DNA from: Rhizobium sp. RCAM05350 | Lineage (GTDB): Bacteria; Pseudomonadota; Alphaproteobacteria; Rhizobiales; Rhizobiaceae | NCBI GenBank assembly: GCA_024426085.1 | Contig: CP087974.1 | Span: forward strand, 806,001-870,000 | Length of the DNA: 64,000 bases | Direction: 5' to 3' | Shown: positions 44,995 through 56,085 of the stretch, one piece after another | How the letters are laid out: each line of letters opens with the position of its first letter | How positions within the stretch are numbered: the stretch's first letter is position 1 | Made by a program: the position numbers and the translations under genes | Notes under the pieces: generated by a model | Database searches by the model: none | What the model saw: the letters and a program-made list of their open reading frames with translations, nothing else | Told to the model about the DNA's origin: nothing

Positions 44995-45597
44995 CGTCTC
45001 GGTCTGCGGCAAGGCGGGACACCGTGGAATGCGGTGGCCCGGATCAACAATCCGCAAGCAGATCCGGTTCCCGGCAACCATTCGCCGCTGGACGGTAGCG
45101 CCAAGCCTGCCACCGCTGCCGCCCCAATATGATACAAATTTCGATACTGCTCAGTGCCATTCTGGCGAAAATGCAATCCGGTCATCATTTTCCGTGCCAG
45201 AATAAAAAATAATTTTCGCCAGTTTTCCAGAGTTTCCGGGCAAAATCTGGCATAATTTCTGGTGAATGAAGTCTAGACCTGCAGCCACCCTCCCTTGTCA
45301 TCACTCGTGAAACGTTCAAACGGGAGGTCCGCGCCCCTGAAACGTCCCTCATACGCTCGCTAGAAATGGCTATTTTCCAGAGAGATAGATGGTTTCACAT
45401 TGCTGAACACCCGCTGCCTCAATGTAAGAATCGATCAAAATTTACACATATTTGAATCAAATCAAATTCAACATTTATTCAAGTCTAGTTTAAATTTTCT
45501 ACTTATTTCATTCTTTTTTGTACTTTATTTTACTTCCAATTTTCATGCCGCAATAAAAAACTCGATGTCATGGTCACTCCAGAACGGGGAGACAAGC
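44995..45597. other. Non-coding, partly AT-rich stretch before the BTLCP peptidase gene
   Basis: About 600 bases with no gene that I can support. 45400-45560 is much richer in A and T than its surroundings and probably contains the promoter of the peptidase gene. A frame from 45400 runs into that gene but lacks rhizobial codon use and is not accepted as an N-terminus. Confidence 0.5.
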
Positions 45598-46206
45598 ATG
45601 ACAACGAAAACATTCCTGAAGGCAGGCCTCATTGGCGCGTTTCTTTCTGCAGTAGCAGCACAGGCCGCATTTGCCCTTCCAGCCAACATGATCACAGGCG
45701 GCGCGACCAACCCGCCGGTCGGCCACTATGAATTCTGCCGAAGCATGCCGCAGGAATGCCGTGCAAATCCAGGCGGTTCCGCGCCGGTCGAACTAACCCG
45801 CGACGGCTGGAAGACAATTCTCGAGGTCAACTACGACGTCAACGAGTCGGTCACACCGCTGACCGACAAGGAAATTTACGGTGTCGAAGAACACTGGGCT
45901 TATCCCGACAAAGTGGGTGACTGCGAAGACTACGTTTTGCTGAAGCGCAATCGCCTGATGCAAGCCGGCTTTTCGCCTTCCAACCTGTTGATCACTGTCG
46001 TTCTGCAGCCCAATGGCGAAGGCCATGCGGTTTTGACTGTACGGACGGATCGTGGCGACTTCGTCCTCGACAACATGCGCAACAAGGTGCTGCTGTGGTC
46101 GGATACCGAATATACCTATCTCAAGCGCCAGTCGGAACAGAATTCCGGCCGCTGGGTAAAGTTGCAGGATGGCCGTACGGTGGCTGTCGGTAGCGTCACT
46201 CAGTAG
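45598..46206 (+). CDS. Periplasmic transglutaminase-like cysteine peptidase (BTLCP, DUF920)
   Basis: An intact 202-residue protein. The signal peptide ends in AAQAAFA (about residue 25). The catalytic triad is visible: Cys in WAYPDKVGDCEDYVLLKRNR, His in NGEGHAVLTVRT and Asp in DFVLDNMRNKVLLW. BTLCPs include LapG, which cleaves large adhesins in response to c-di-GMP through LapD; no LapD or RTX adhesin gene is in this window. Start ATG 45598 behind GGGGAGA. A strong terminator follows at 46311. Confidence 0.9.
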   Translation: MTTKTFLKAGLIGAFLSAVAAQAAFALPANMITGGATNPPVGHYEFCRSMPQECRANPGGSAPVELTRDGWKTILEVNYDVNESVTPLTDKEIYGVEEHWAYPDKVGDCEDYVLLKRNRLMQAGFSPSNLLITVVLQPNGEGHAVLTVRTDRGDFVLDNMRNKVLLWSDTEYTYLKRQSEQNSGRWVKLQDGRTVAVGSVTQ

Positions 46207-46310
46207 CACTCGCCACGAGACATACACGCCCCCCGGCCCAGGATGCCTGGGTCGCGCATGAAAAGGGCTTCGGTCAGTCCCCAACCCCCGTCCCAGACCA
46301 AGGCCCTGCT

Positions 46311-46345
46311 GGCCGGTTCCGCTGTCCCTGGAACCGGCCTTTTCG
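46311..46345 (+). terminator. Rho-independent terminator of the BTLCP gene
   Basis: GGCCGGTTCC (46311-46320) pairs perfectly with GGAACCGGCC (46330-46339), followed by TTTTCGTTTG. It lies between converging genes. Confidence 0.85.
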
Positions 46346-46367
46346 TTTGCGCAACAGAATGCGTGGC

Positions 46368-46694
46368 CTAACGCACCGGCAACCCTAGCAGCGCAGCGCA
46401 CTGGATGACGACGAGGCCGTAACAGCACGCCCAACCGCCAGCGATCACGACACCCAGAACGCTATCGGCAAACGGCAGTCGGCCGGCCGTCATCCGCATT
46501 CTCCACAAGGCCCGAACGAACAGAGCCGGCCCGGCGAACAACGCCAGAAAGACGGCGAAGGCACGGAAATTATCCACCACGACACCGTGAGCCGATGGCC
46601 AGCGGCCGCGACTGGCGATGCGACTTACATCGAGCACGACGAATGAAACACCGAAGCCGGTCACAAGCGACAGAAAGGATGTGGCGAAATTCAT
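46368..46694 (-). CDS. Small integral membrane protein, rhizobial conserved hypothetical
   Basis: An intact 108-residue protein with three or so membrane helices (ATSFLSLVTGFGVSFVVLDV; FRAFAVFLALFAGPALFVRA; VLGVVIAGGWACCYGLVVIQ). The central loop RIASRGRWPSAHGVVVDN is polar. I believe it belongs to a small DUF of rhizobial membrane proteins (perhaps DUF6949) but no function is known. Start ATG 46692-46694. Confidence 0.75.
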   Translation of the reverse strand: MNFATSFLSLVTGFGVSFVVLDVSRIASRGRWPSAHGVVVDNFRAFAVFLALFAGPALFVRALWRMRMTAGRLPFADSVLGVVIAGGWACCYGLVVIQCAALLGLPVR

Positions 46695-46834
46695 CGAAAA
46701 TTAACCATGTTGACGCAGCTTTGCAGGCACCTCTTCGATCAGCAAGTTCCATGCCACCCATGTTGTTTCATTTCGGGACGGAAGGCGCCTGCAGCAATAC
46801 CACCTGTTAACGAGAGCAAGGCAGCGCGCCGCCG

Positions 46835-47578
46835 ATGACAACCACTTCCGCAGCTGCAGGCAATGAAGAGCACGCTCCGCTGATCTCACCGCGCTTCCTG
46901 TACGGATTGACCGCTGTGGTCGTCGGGTTCGTGGCGCTGACCGCAGCGATCAGTCTTGCCGGCCGCTGGTATGGCGAAAACCTGGCGCTGGCTGGCCACA
47001 CAACCAGCACCGAGACCAACGACATCTTCATTGGACAGGATCATCTGCGGCTTCCATCCAACGTCATACGCTTCTGAGCAACAACGCATCACCGGCGTTG
47101 CCGAGCGGGGCCGATCTCTATCTCACCTGGCCAAGCCTGCAAGGATATACTGATGAAACGCGTGTGCGCTTCAACGACATCAATCATCCGGAATCATTGA
47201 TTTTTCTCGATATTTCCCAAAGCACGATGTCGCGTGACATGTCGGGGACGGATCGAGCCGATCTACCAGCACCTTTTTACCGGCAAGGCCCTACCCGGCC
47301 CGGCGGGATTGGTACGCCACGCCATGAAGGATAATTCCGGCTACGGACAGGAAGTTTTCTTCACCGCCGAACGTGACGGCAACACGCCCTATGCCGTTCG
47401 CTGCATCCTGCCTGCAACACCCGCCGCGTCCACCAGCGCCGATTGCCAGCGCGATATTCATGCGGGCCGCGATCTTGTTGTGCTTTACCGGTTTTCCAGC
47501 CAATTGCTGCCACAATGGCAAGCCATCGACAATGCCGTCGCGACCTTCCTGAACGACAAACTGGTACCCCCGAACTAA
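46835..47578 (+). CDS. Single-pass membrane protein, conserved hypothetical
   Basis: About 247 residues. The N-terminus is cytoplasmic, followed by one helix (FLYGLTAVVVGFVALTAAIS, residues 22-41) and a periplasmic domain. Frame breaks near 47075 and 47252 split LPSNVIRF / GADLYLTWPSLQGYTDET / RIEPIYQHLFTGKALPGPAG. The end has CILPATPAASTSADCQRDIH and YRFSSQLLPQWQAIDNAVAT. I do not recognise a functional family; two Cys in the periplasmic part could form a disulfide. Confidence 0.72.
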
Positions 47579-47769
47579 CCCAGGCCTTGAGCCACGAGCC
47601 CCTTCCACTGAAGTCGGCTCAAGCAACTGACCTGTACGAAAATGCAAAAGAACACGACGGATTACAGAAACCAATCATTCATCATAAACCGATTGGTAAC
47701 GCTATCCCGATAGAGTTTCGAGAACAGTCGTTTCTGGAGGCCACCCCGGACGGCATCTGTGAGAATAGA

Positions 47770-49246
47770 ATGAAGAGTAGTGTAGTGTCCAAATCCATAT
47801 TCAACGGCTCCGCTCCATACGCCCCTGTGCTATTTTTCAAGAAGGCTTGTCAGGTGCTGCTGGTATCGCTGACTGCCACGTTTACGGCGATCCCCGTCGC
47901 CTCCGCCGCGCAATATGCGGGTATCGTTGTCGATGCGAAGACCGGCAAGGTGCTGTATAGTGAGGACGCCGACAGCTTGCGCTATCCGGCGTCGCTGACG
48001 AAGATGATGACACTCTATTTGACCTTCGAGGCGCTCGAAGCCGGCAAGATCAGCAAGAACACACCCGTTCGGTTTTCCAAGAATGCATCGGCCGAGCCGC
48101 CATCGAAACTCGGTGTGCGGAACGGCAATGCGATCACCGTCGAACAGGCGATCCTTGCTCTCGTCACCCGCTCGGCCAATGACGCGTCAACAGCGCTCGG
48201 CGAACTGCTCGGCGGTTCCGAAGACCGTTTCGCCCGGATCATGACCAACAAGGCCCGTGCGCTTGGCATGACCCGCACCACCTATCGCAACGCCAACGGC
48301 CTGCCGAACGACGCGCAGATGACGACGGCGCGCGATCAGGCACGGCTCGGCATGGCGCTTCGCCAGCATTTTCCGCAGTATTATTCCTACTTCTCAACCC
48401 GCAGCTTCCGCTTCGGCAAGCAGACAATCGGCAATCACAACCGTCTGCTCGGCAATGTGCGTGGTGTCGATGGCATCAAGACCGGCTATACCCGGGCTGC
48501 CGGCTTCAACCTCGTGACCTCGGCTCAGGCTGACGGCCGCAGCATTGTCGGCGTCGTCATGGGCGGCAAGTCCGGTGGCGCCCGTGATGCACAGATGCGC
48601 GCCCTCGTCGCCAAGTACATGCCGGCCGCTTCGCGCCGTGGCGGTGGCAATCTCGTTGCCGAAACCGCGGATGCACCGACCATGCAGGCGCAGGCTGTCG
48701 CCCAGCCGGGCGAAACGGCAGTTGCCGCCACCGGTGGCAGCTTCAACCTTCCGAGCAACGGCCCGGTTCCGGATTTCCGTTACAGCGGCGAAACCACCCA
48801 GAGCATCGAAGTTGCTTATGCCGAGCCGGTCAAGGCCAGTGCCAATCCGGTCCTGAAGGCCATGCCGAACACGCTTGAAGCCCAGAGCCGCAAGCTTGCC
48901 AAGGCTGCACCAGTCCCGGCTGCCGATGTCGACAACCAGATCACCAATTCCGTCGCCAAGCCGGCGGCTGAAAGCGGCTGCAGTCGCCGACAACGCGCCG
49001 GCCGGCTGGGTCATCCAGATCGGTGCGACGCCGGACAAGGATCAGGCCATGACGCTGCTCGAAAACGCCAAGGACAAGGGCGGCAAGGCCCTGCGTGGCG
49101 CTACCCCCTTCACTGTCGCCTTTGCAAGCGGTGACGGTCATCTCTACCGGGCGCGCTTCGGCGGCTTCTCCAACCAGGACAAGGCCGTTTCCGCCTGCAA
49201 AAGCCTGAAGAGCAAGGGCTTCGCCTGCTGGGCAAGCCTGCAGTAA
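47770..49246 (+). CDS. D-alanyl-D-alanine carboxypeptidase (peptidase S11) with C-terminal SPOR domain
   Basis: About 492 residues. Signal peptide (ACQVLLVSLTATFTAIPVAS), then the penicillin-binding triad: SLTKMM (Ser nucleophile and Lys), SAN in RSANDASTALGELL, and KTG in DGIKTGYTRAAGF. A Pro/Ala-rich linker precedes a SPOR domain (WVIQIGATPDKDQAMTLLEN; YRARFGGFSNQDKAVSACKS) that binds denuded glycan at the septum. A frame break near 48970 falls in the linker. Start ATG 47770, the first good one in the frame. It trims pentapeptides in the periplasm. Confidence 0.93.
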
Positions 49247-49329
49247 CAACATCATAAAGTTTCGATCAGCGGCGTGTTGTGTTTGCCGGTGATCCTCCTC
49301 GGATTTGGTTTTGCGTAACGAGGTTAGTT

Positions 49330-49653
49330 ATGGGAATGAATGAGAATGGATCGGGCATGACGCCCGCGCCGGACAAGAAGCGGAAATCACCGCGTTCTGG
49401 CCTGCATCCTTTGCACGAAGCAGCCATGCGGATCGCCGAACTCGGCAGCCGCCCACGGTCCAAGACCAAGGATCTGGTGACGTTGCTTCTAACGCACGGG
49501 GGCGCGGGCATGGCGTTCGACACAGCCGGATGCACAAATCCATGTGCATGTCACCTCGCCATCCGGGCGTTATCCGATCCGGCTGCGGATCCGCTAGACA
49601 GCCTGATCGTTCAACGAAAAAGCCCGGCAGTGCCGGGCTTTTTGATGGCGTAG
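49330..49653 (+). CDS. Small hypothetical protein (doubtful)
   Basis: An open frame of 107 codons from ATG 49330. The first 65 residues look protein-like (RSGLHPLHEAAMRIAELGSR, then SKTKDLVTLLLTHGG) and could be a helical small regulator, but the C-terminal third runs into the terminator at 49617, so either the real end is in another frame or the gene is spurious. No family recognised. Confidence 0.3.
   Translation: MGMNENGSGMTPAPDKKRKSPRSGLHPLHEAAMRIAELGSRPRSKTKDLVTLLLTHGGAGMAFDTAGCTNPCACHLAIRALSDPAADPLDSLIVQRKSPAVPGFLMA
49617..49643. terminator. Bidirectional terminator
   Basis: AAAAAGCCCGGCA (49617-49629) is followed at once by TGCCGGGCTTTTT (49631-49643): a perfect stem flanked by A5 and T5, so it can stop transcripts on both strands between the converging genes. 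Confidence 0.85.
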
Positions 49654-49661
49654 TTCAATGC

Positions 49662-50099
49662 TTACAGAAGGCCGAGTTCGGCCAGTTCGCGGCGAAGTTC
49701 CAGCGGCATTTCCGCGGCACCGGCGCCGAGTGCCGCTAGATCGCGCGGCGCTTCATTGTCCTTTAGATAACGCCATCCCTGAAACGCGCGGCGCGGCTGC
49801 AAAGCCGTTTCGATCACTTCCGGACCAAGGATGAGATTGCAGCGGCCGATGCCCTCGCCGTCGGTGAAGGTTTCGATGCCGGTCAGCCGCTGGCGCGCCT
49901 GAACCTGCCCCTTGATCACCCAATAGAGCGATCCGCCATTCAAGAGCTCGTCGGTGCGCTTCGGCACCATGCGCGTCGTGTGATAGGAATGCGGCTCGAG
50001 GCCGGCGGCGACCGCCGTCAGCGCCTTGCGCGACACCCATTCGCGAAGGTCGTCAATCGATTCCGCGCCGACGCAGAGCTTGATGAGATGCAAGGCCAT
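49662..50099 (-). CDS. DUF1489 family protein
   Basis: An intact 145-residue protein. MALHLIKLCVGAESIDDLRE, then SYHTTRMVPKRTDELLNGGS, LYWVIKGQVQARQRLTGIET and ILGPEVIETALQPRRAFQGW, followed by RYLKDNEAPRDL, is the complete DUF1489 pattern, a family confined mainly to alphaproteobacteria with no known role. Start ATG 50097-50099. It is 71 bases from sdaA on the same strand, possibly co-transcribed. Confidence 0.92.
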   Translation of the reverse strand: MALHLIKLCVGAESIDDLREWVSRKALTAVAAGLEPHSYHTTRMVPKRTDELLNGGSLYWVIKGQVQARQRLTGIETFTDGEGIGRCNLILGPEVIETALQPRRAFQGWRYLKDNEAPRDLAALGAGAAEMPLELRRELAELGLL

Positions 50100-50170
50100 G
50101 GCCGGAGTTGAACACCCGCAGGGCGGTCGCGGTCAAGCCTGTTCTCGACCGCTCCACAAGTGGGTGCGTC

Positions 50171-51570
50171 TCAGCACTCGACAACATTGACGGCGAGGCC
50201 GCCCGTCGAGGTTTCCTTGTATTTGTCGTGCATATCGACACCGGTCTGGCGCATCGTTTCAATGCAGGCGTCGAGCGGTACGAAATGCTGGCCGTCGCCT
50301 TTGATCGCCAGCGATGCTGCCGTGACCGCCTTGACCGCACCCAGCGCGTTGCGCTCGATGCACGGAACCTGGACGAGACCGGCGATCGGATCGCAGGTCA
50401 TGCCGAGATGATGCTCCAACGCAATTTCAGCGGCATTCTCGATCTGCTCCGGCGTTCCGCCCATGACGGCGGCAAGTCCCGCTGCCGCCATTGCAGACGC
50501 CGAACCGACCTCGCCCTGACAGCCGACTTCGGCACCGGAGATCGAGGCGTTGAACTTGATGATGCCGCCGATTGCCGCGGCCGTCAGGAGATAGTCGCGA
50601 ATGCCGTGATGGTCGGCATCCTCATGGAAATGCAGGTAATAGCGGATGGTGGCGGGAACCACGCCGGCTGCACCATTGGTCGGCGAGGTGACGACGCGGC
50701 CGCCGGCGGCATTTTCCTCGTTCACCGCCATGGCGTAGACACTCAGCCAGTCGTTGGCGAGCAAGGGGTTGATCTTGTTGGAGCGCCATTCATCCTGCAG
50801 CTTGTCATGGATCATGCCGGCACGGCGGCGCACCTTCAGGCCACCGGGAAGAATACCGGATCCGGTCAGGCCACGGTCGATGCAGCTCTTCATCGCTGCC
50901 CAGATCCGGTCGAGGCCCTCATCGAGCTCCTCCGTCGACATCGAACATTCCTCGTTCCCCGCTTCATCTGCGCAATCGACAGGCCGGAATGTTGCGCCAT
51001 CTCGAGCATCTGCCTGGCCGTTGAGAAGGGATAGGGAACCTTGACACCGCCCGGCTTGGTCTTGCTGGCCTTCATAGCTTCGAGCTCGGTGTCGGTGACG
51101 ACGAAACCGCCGCCGATGGAATAGTAGACGCGCTTCAACAGAAGCCGGCCGTCCTTGTCGAAGGCGGAAAAGGACATGCCGTTGGCGTGACCGGGCAGCG
51201 GCACCTTCTTGTCGAATACAAGATCGGTCTTCGGCTGGAATTCGTAAGCCGGATGCCCGGCAGGCGTAATGCGGCCGGTGCGCTCGACCTCATCGATGAT
51301 CGGATCCATCCGGTCCGGATCGACGCGGTCCGGACGCTCGCCCATCAGGCCGAGGATCACCGCCCTCCCGGTTCCGTGGCCTATGCCGGTAAAGGCCAGC
51401 GAACCATGCAGGCTGGACTTGATCGACGCGACAGCGGCATTGGCCAGGCGCGGCCAGTCGCTTGACAGGATCAGGTCGAGAAAGCGGTTGGCGGCCGACA
51501 TCGGTCCCATCGTGTGCGAGCTGGAAGGGCCGATACCAATCTTGAAAACATCAAAAACCGAAAGAAACAT
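50171..51570 (-). CDS. sdaA: L-serine ammonia-lyase (iron-sulfur dependent)
   Basis: Deaminates L-serine to pyruvate. About 466 residues. The beta domain starts [20 protein letters not shown], then [10 protein letters not shown]; the alpha domain has [20 protein letters not shown] and the [4Fe-4S] Cys in [20 protein letters not shown] and [20 protein letters not shown]; it ends [15 protein letters not shown] with the terminal Cys that caps the cluster. One frame break near 50948 joins [20 protein letters not shown]. Start ATG 51568-51570. Confidence 0.95.
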
Positions 51571-51825
51571 GCGAACTCCGCCCCAGGACTGCAGGACCGG
51601 ACAAGATTGCCGGACCACGATCATTGCATCGAAACTAGGCCATACTGCGCTCGCCATCAGGCGATCAACCGACATCCACTCCTGTGCGTGCGACACGAAC
51701 GGCTGCAGAGTGGCTGTATCACGATTCCTGCACCATAAGTCGCCATGCACGGCCGTGGATTTCAAGGGGCTGGGTAAACTTTCACGATGCCTTGCAATTT
51801 CGGCAAAGCATGCCAAAAACGAGAC

Positions 51826-52500
51826 ATGACACTCACCGACTATATCGCACTGGCGGTCTTCGCGTTGCTGTGGACCGGCTACAACTGGGCCACGGACGGC
51901 AAGGTGCACCTCAAGCGCATCAGCCTGACGCGCCTGATGATGGAGAACCGACGGCGATGGCTGTTGAACTCCCTCAATCGCGACCTCAAGATGATCGATA
52001 CCCAGATCGTCGCCGGACTGCAGGCAGGAACCGCGTTCTTCGCCTCGACCACTATCTTTGCGCTCGGCGGCTGCTTTGCGCTTCTGGGCGCGACCGACCA
52101 GGTGCAGGCGATCATGGGCGACCTGCCCTATGTCTTCCATGGCGGGCGCACAGCGTTTGAATTGAAGGTCGGTGGCCTCGCCTGCCTGTTTGCCTATGCC
52201 TTCTTCAAGTTCGCCTGGTCCTACCGGCTGTTCAATTACTGCTCCATTCTCGTCGGGGGCATTCCGATGATGTCGGACATTCTGCAGGATCGCGCCGGAG
52301 CCGGACGCGCCGCCGGACGAGCGGCCAATATGAACATCCTCGCGGCCAAGCATTTCAATGCCGGCCTGCGCAGCGTCTTCCTGTCGATCGGCTATCTCGG
52401 CTGGTTCATCAGCCCCTATGTCTTTATAGCACTGACGGTCTTCGTCATCTTCGTGCTGACCCGCCGTCAATTTTATTCGGAAGCGCGAAGCCCTTCTTGA
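51826..52500 (+). CDS. DUF599 family membrane protein
   Basis: An intact 224-residue protein starting MTLTDYIALAVFALLWTGYN (ATG 51826; an in-frame ATG at 51787 is less likely). Four membrane helices (the second GTAFFASTTIFALGGCFALL) and the soluble pattern RRWLLNSLNRDLKMIDTQIV, then AANMNILAAKHFNAGLRSVF, match DUF599. The function is not known. The neighbour downstream is also a membrane protein but starts about 70 bases later. Confidence 0.88.
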   Translation: MTLTDYIALAVFALLWTGYNWATDGKVHLKRISLTRLMMENRRRWLLNSLNRDLKMIDTQIVAGLQAGTAFFASTTIFALGGCFALLGATDQVQAIMGDLPYVFHGGRTAFELKVGGLACLFAYAFFKFAWSYRLFNYCSILVGGIPMMSDILQDRAGAGRAAGRAANMNILAAKHFNAGLRSVFLSIGYLGWFISPYVFIALTVFVIFVLTRRQFYSEARSPS

Positions 52501-52571
52501 CGACACAAACCCCTGAAAGTCTTGGCGACGAGCCTTGCGACGCGTTGCGCCTGACGCAAGCTCGCCGCGCT

Positions 52572-53610
52572 ATGATCCCGCCATTGGAAAAGATAGAGCC
52601 ATGTCGATTACCAACGCAGTCACCCGAAACCGACAACGGGACGGTACCACCGGTAGCCGCAGAACGGCGTAACCGGATCTGGGCGATCGATGCCCTGCGC
52701 GGGTTCGCCCTGATTGCCATGGCGACCTATCACTTCTCCTGGGATCTGGAATATTTCGGCTATCTCGACCCGGGCACCGTTGGAACCGGTGGCTTCAAGA
52801 TCTATGCACGGATGATCGCCAGCAGTTTCCTGTTTCTGGCGGGCATCGGCCTTGTGCTTGGCCATTATCCGGTCTTCAGACCCCGGCCCTTCGCCATCCG
52901 CTTTGCCAAGATCGCTGCTGCCGCGCTGGTCATCACCGTCGCTACCTGGTTTGCCTTTCCGGACAGCTTCATCTTCTTCGGCATCCTGCATTCGGATTGC
53001 CGCGGCAAGCCTGATCGGCCTCCTCTTCCTGCGCCTGCCCGCAGCCCTGACACTTATCGCCGCTGCCGCTGCCTTTGTGGCACCGTTCTATCTGCGCTCA
53101 TCCATTTTCGACACGCCGGCGTTCTGGTGGGTCGGGCTATCGGAGACGCTGCCGCGCTCGAACGATTACGTGCCGCTGCTTCCCTGGCTGGCACCGTTCC
53201 TCGCCGGTATCGCCATCGCGCGCATTGCGCTCGGCTTCGGATGGTTCGAGAAACTGCGCACTGATGGCAGCGCACGGTGGAAAACGATCCTGACAGCCGC
53301 CGGCCGTCACAGCCTGATCATCTACCTTGTGCATCAGCCGCTGCTGTTTGCGCTGGTCTATGTCTATGCGCTGGGTTTCCCGGCGGCCAAGCCCGATCCG
53401 GTCGAAGCCTATCAAAACAATTGTGTCGCCTCCTGCAGCCTGCAGGAAACCGCCGCGCTCTGCACAACCTTCTGCGGCTGCACGCTGGATAAGCTGATGG
53501 AAGAAAACCTTTTCGAGCCGCTCAACGAAGGCAAAATCAACGTCAAGACAGATGAGCGCATTGCGCGAATCGCCGGGCAGTGCACCATGGAGTCACAACC
53601 CAAGGAATAG
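52572..53610 (+). CDS. Heparan-alpha-glucosaminide N-acetyltransferase-like (DUF1624) membrane protein with Cys-rich tail
   Basis: About 345 residues. RIWAIDALRGFALIAMATYH then FSWDLEYFGYLDPGTVG is the DUF1624/HGSNAT catalytic-domain start, with a putative active His. About seven helices follow; a frame break near 52990 splits FGILHS / AAASLIGLLFLRLPAALTLI. The tail after the last helix has the spacing C-x3-C-x8-C-x3-C-x-C (about 53423-53482). Start uncertain: ATG 52572 is in frame; ATG 52601 has a better ribosome site but needs an indel correction. Four bases separate it from the next gene. Confidence 0.72.
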
Positions 53611-53613
53611 GAT

Positions 53614-54085
53614 ATGAACGCCTATCGCGCCAAGCCACTGACCTATCCCTGGCCACCGCTCCTCTATGTGGCGGCCGTGCTCGGCGCTGCGGTTCTGGGG
53701 CGAGCGGCACCCATTTCCGTCACCCACAGCCACGGCTGGGGACCTTGGCTTGCCGGTTCAGTGCTGATCGCCGTCGCCGTGTTTCTCGATATCTGGGCCG
53801 TGAAGACACTGATCGAGCGCCGAACGGCCGTGCTTCCCCACCGCTGCTCTTCGCATCTTGTCACCTGCGGACCATTCCGCTTCACCCGCAATCCGATCTA
53901 TCTCGGCTATACCATCGTCATGGTCGGGCTTGGCCTGATCACCCTCAATCCCTGGTTCATCATCATGGCCAGCGCCGCCGTCGCTATCATGACGCCGTTT
54001 GCCGTCCGCAACGAGGAACTGCACCTGCTGTCCTGCTGGTTTCCGAATTCGAGCGCTACTGCCCGCTACCAGCCGGTGGATCTGA
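53614..54085 (+). CDS. Isoprenylcysteine carboxyl methyltransferase (ICMT)-family membrane protein
   Basis: About 157 residues with four or five helices. The C-terminal SAM-binding signature is LVTCGPFRFTRNPIYLGYTI, then VMVGLGLITLNPWFIIM and RNEELHLLS. Frame breaks near 54040 and 54060 scramble the end, which resumes as ATSRWI with TGA 54083-54085. Bacterial members methylate varied small or lipid-linked substrates. Start ATG 53614 directly after the DUF1624 stop, so the pair is probably one transcript. Confidence 0.82.
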
Positions 54086-54112
54086 ATCCACCAGCCAGAA
54101 TGATCCCCGACC

Positions 54113-56085
54113 CTAGCTGCCGACACTATTGTTGGCGTCCTGGGTGAGGACGATCAGCGACGGGCGGACGGGCATGCCCTCGACAAAGTCCGGCCAGGCA
54201 GTACCGGCGTCCGCCATCGTCGTTGCATCCTCATTGTCGGACAGCCGCAGTTCACCCGGATGTTGGATCGAGACGAAGACGCTCGCGCCATCCGGCGTGA
54301 ACGTTGGCGAGCAGCATTCCGAACCGACCGGCGCGATATAGAACAGCTTTGGCAACGCCCTGCCCGGCCCTTCAGTGTCCATCACATACATCGGATCGGC
54401 AATGCCCTCGGGCGGCGGACCGTCGGTGGTGACCCAGAGACGACCGGCGGGATCGACGGCGAGATTGTCCGGGTCGGTAAACCAGCCGCATGTCGTGGTC
54501 GCGGGATTGAACATCGCCTCATCCTCTGGCTTGGCCGGATCGCCACAGAGCACGAAGACATCCCATGTGAACGTGTCCGCCGCATGGTCTGGCTTTTCCG
54601 GCGCACCGGGCGGAACGAGTTCGAGCAGATGGCCATGCGGGTTCGGGCCCGCGGATTGGCGATGTTGACGGTTTCGCGCTCGTCGCCCTTGCCTGCCGCC
54701 AGCCGGTCCTCGTTTTCGGTCATCGCAACGTAGAGCTTGCCGGTGCCGTGATGCGGCACGAAGCCTTCCGGCGCATCCATCGGCGTCGCGCCGACCAGAT
54801 CAGCGGCGGCGCGGGTGTTGAGTACCACGTCAGCCTGTGTGGCAAACCCAGCCTCCGCCGTCAGCGGTCCCTGACCAGCCACCAGCGGCAGCCATGTCAT
54901 CGTGCCGTCGCTTGAGAATTTGGCAACCGAGAGCGTCCCATTGTCGAGAAGATCCCTGTTGGCTGCCCGGTCGGCCGGGTTCCAGGGATCGTGGGTGACG
55001 AAACGATAGAGATATTCGAAATCATCGTCATCGCCCATGAAAACCACGACGCGGCCATCCGGCGCCACGGTCACCTGCGCGCCCTCATGCGTCATGCGGC
55101 CAAGCGACGTCCGCTTCACCGGTTTTGCCTCCGGATCGAATGGGTCGATCTCGACTACCCAGTCAAAGCGCATCCATTCGTTCGGCTCTTCCTCGAACTT
55201 GAAACGCGGGTCGACGCGGCTGACCGAATAGATGTCGTTCTCGTCTTCGTCCCAGCCCTGCCGCTCAACCAGTTCCTGATTGGGGAGTGTCTTGTAGTCG
55301 CCGGCAAAGACGTCCATCGCGCCCTCTTCGCCGGACAGCATGGTGCCCCAGGGCGTGATGCCGCCATTACAGTTGGAGATCGTGCCGAACACCGTCTTGC
55401 CGGTCGGGTCGGCCTTGGTCTTCAACCGGTCGTCACCGGCAGCCGGGCCGGAAATGCCCATCTGCGTGCCCATGTGGATACGGCGATTGTGCTTGCTGTC
55501 GAAAACGATCTTCCAATCCCTGCCGGTCTTTTCCACCTCAAAGACACTTATCCCAAGACAGCCCATCAGGGCACGGATCTGGTTGTCGGTCAGCTTTTCG
55601 CGGTAATCCTCATCGGTGAGGCCGGGAAACATCAGGAACGGCGAGGCATATTCATGGCTGACGACCATCAGCCCACGATCCGACGACGCCGAGCCCTGCG
55701 GCAGAGGCAGGAACTGGGTAAAGTCGTTGTTGTAGCCGAACTGGCGTTCCGCCGCCTTGCCGTCAAGGCTGGCAATGTCGAAGGTGGGGCTATCGGGGAA
55801 CAGCGCATCGCCCCAGCGGACGAGAATCTGGCGGCCATACCCCTCCGGCCAATGGTCTGCGGTATCGCGGACCCGCTGCAGTTCCTTGAATGTCAATGTG
55901 GATTGGCTGGCGGCCTGAACCGGATGGGTGGAAAAGCCTTGGCCGACCGCGGCAATCGCGGCTGAACCGACCAGACCTTTGAGAACCGTGCGGCGACTGA
56001 CGCCCTCTGCAAGAATTTCACCGTAGGATGAAGAAAACGCACGGCGTGGATTTGGCCGAGCGCGGGTTTTCTGGCGATCTGACAT
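54113..56085 (-). CDS. PhoX-family (DUF839) phosphatase, Tat-exported
   Basis: About 657 residues. The twin-arginine signal is GVSRRTVLKGLVGSAAIAAV (residues 29-48). The PhoX beta-propeller pattern follows: FGYNNDFTQFLPL, LMVVSHEYASPFLMFPG, ISNCNGGITPWGTMLSGEEG, VTVAPDGRVVVFMGDDDDFE, and, after a break near 54640, AMFNPATTTCGWFTDPDNLA, then VDPAGRLWVTTDG. PhoX enzymes are Ca/Fe alkaline phosphatases scavenging organic phosphate in the periplasm. Start ATG 56083-56085 with GGAGG six bases before. I see no clear Pho box. Confidence 0.92.

Noticed and set aside
45400..45597. N-terminal extension of the BTLCP peptidase
   Set aside because: The stretch is AT-rich with poor codon use, and a proper signal peptide and ribosome site begin at 45598.
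50890..52506. 538-codon frame that includes the sdaA N-terminus
   Set aside because: The part right of 51570 is antisense to the DUF599 gene; only the part from ATG 51570 matches serine dehydratase.
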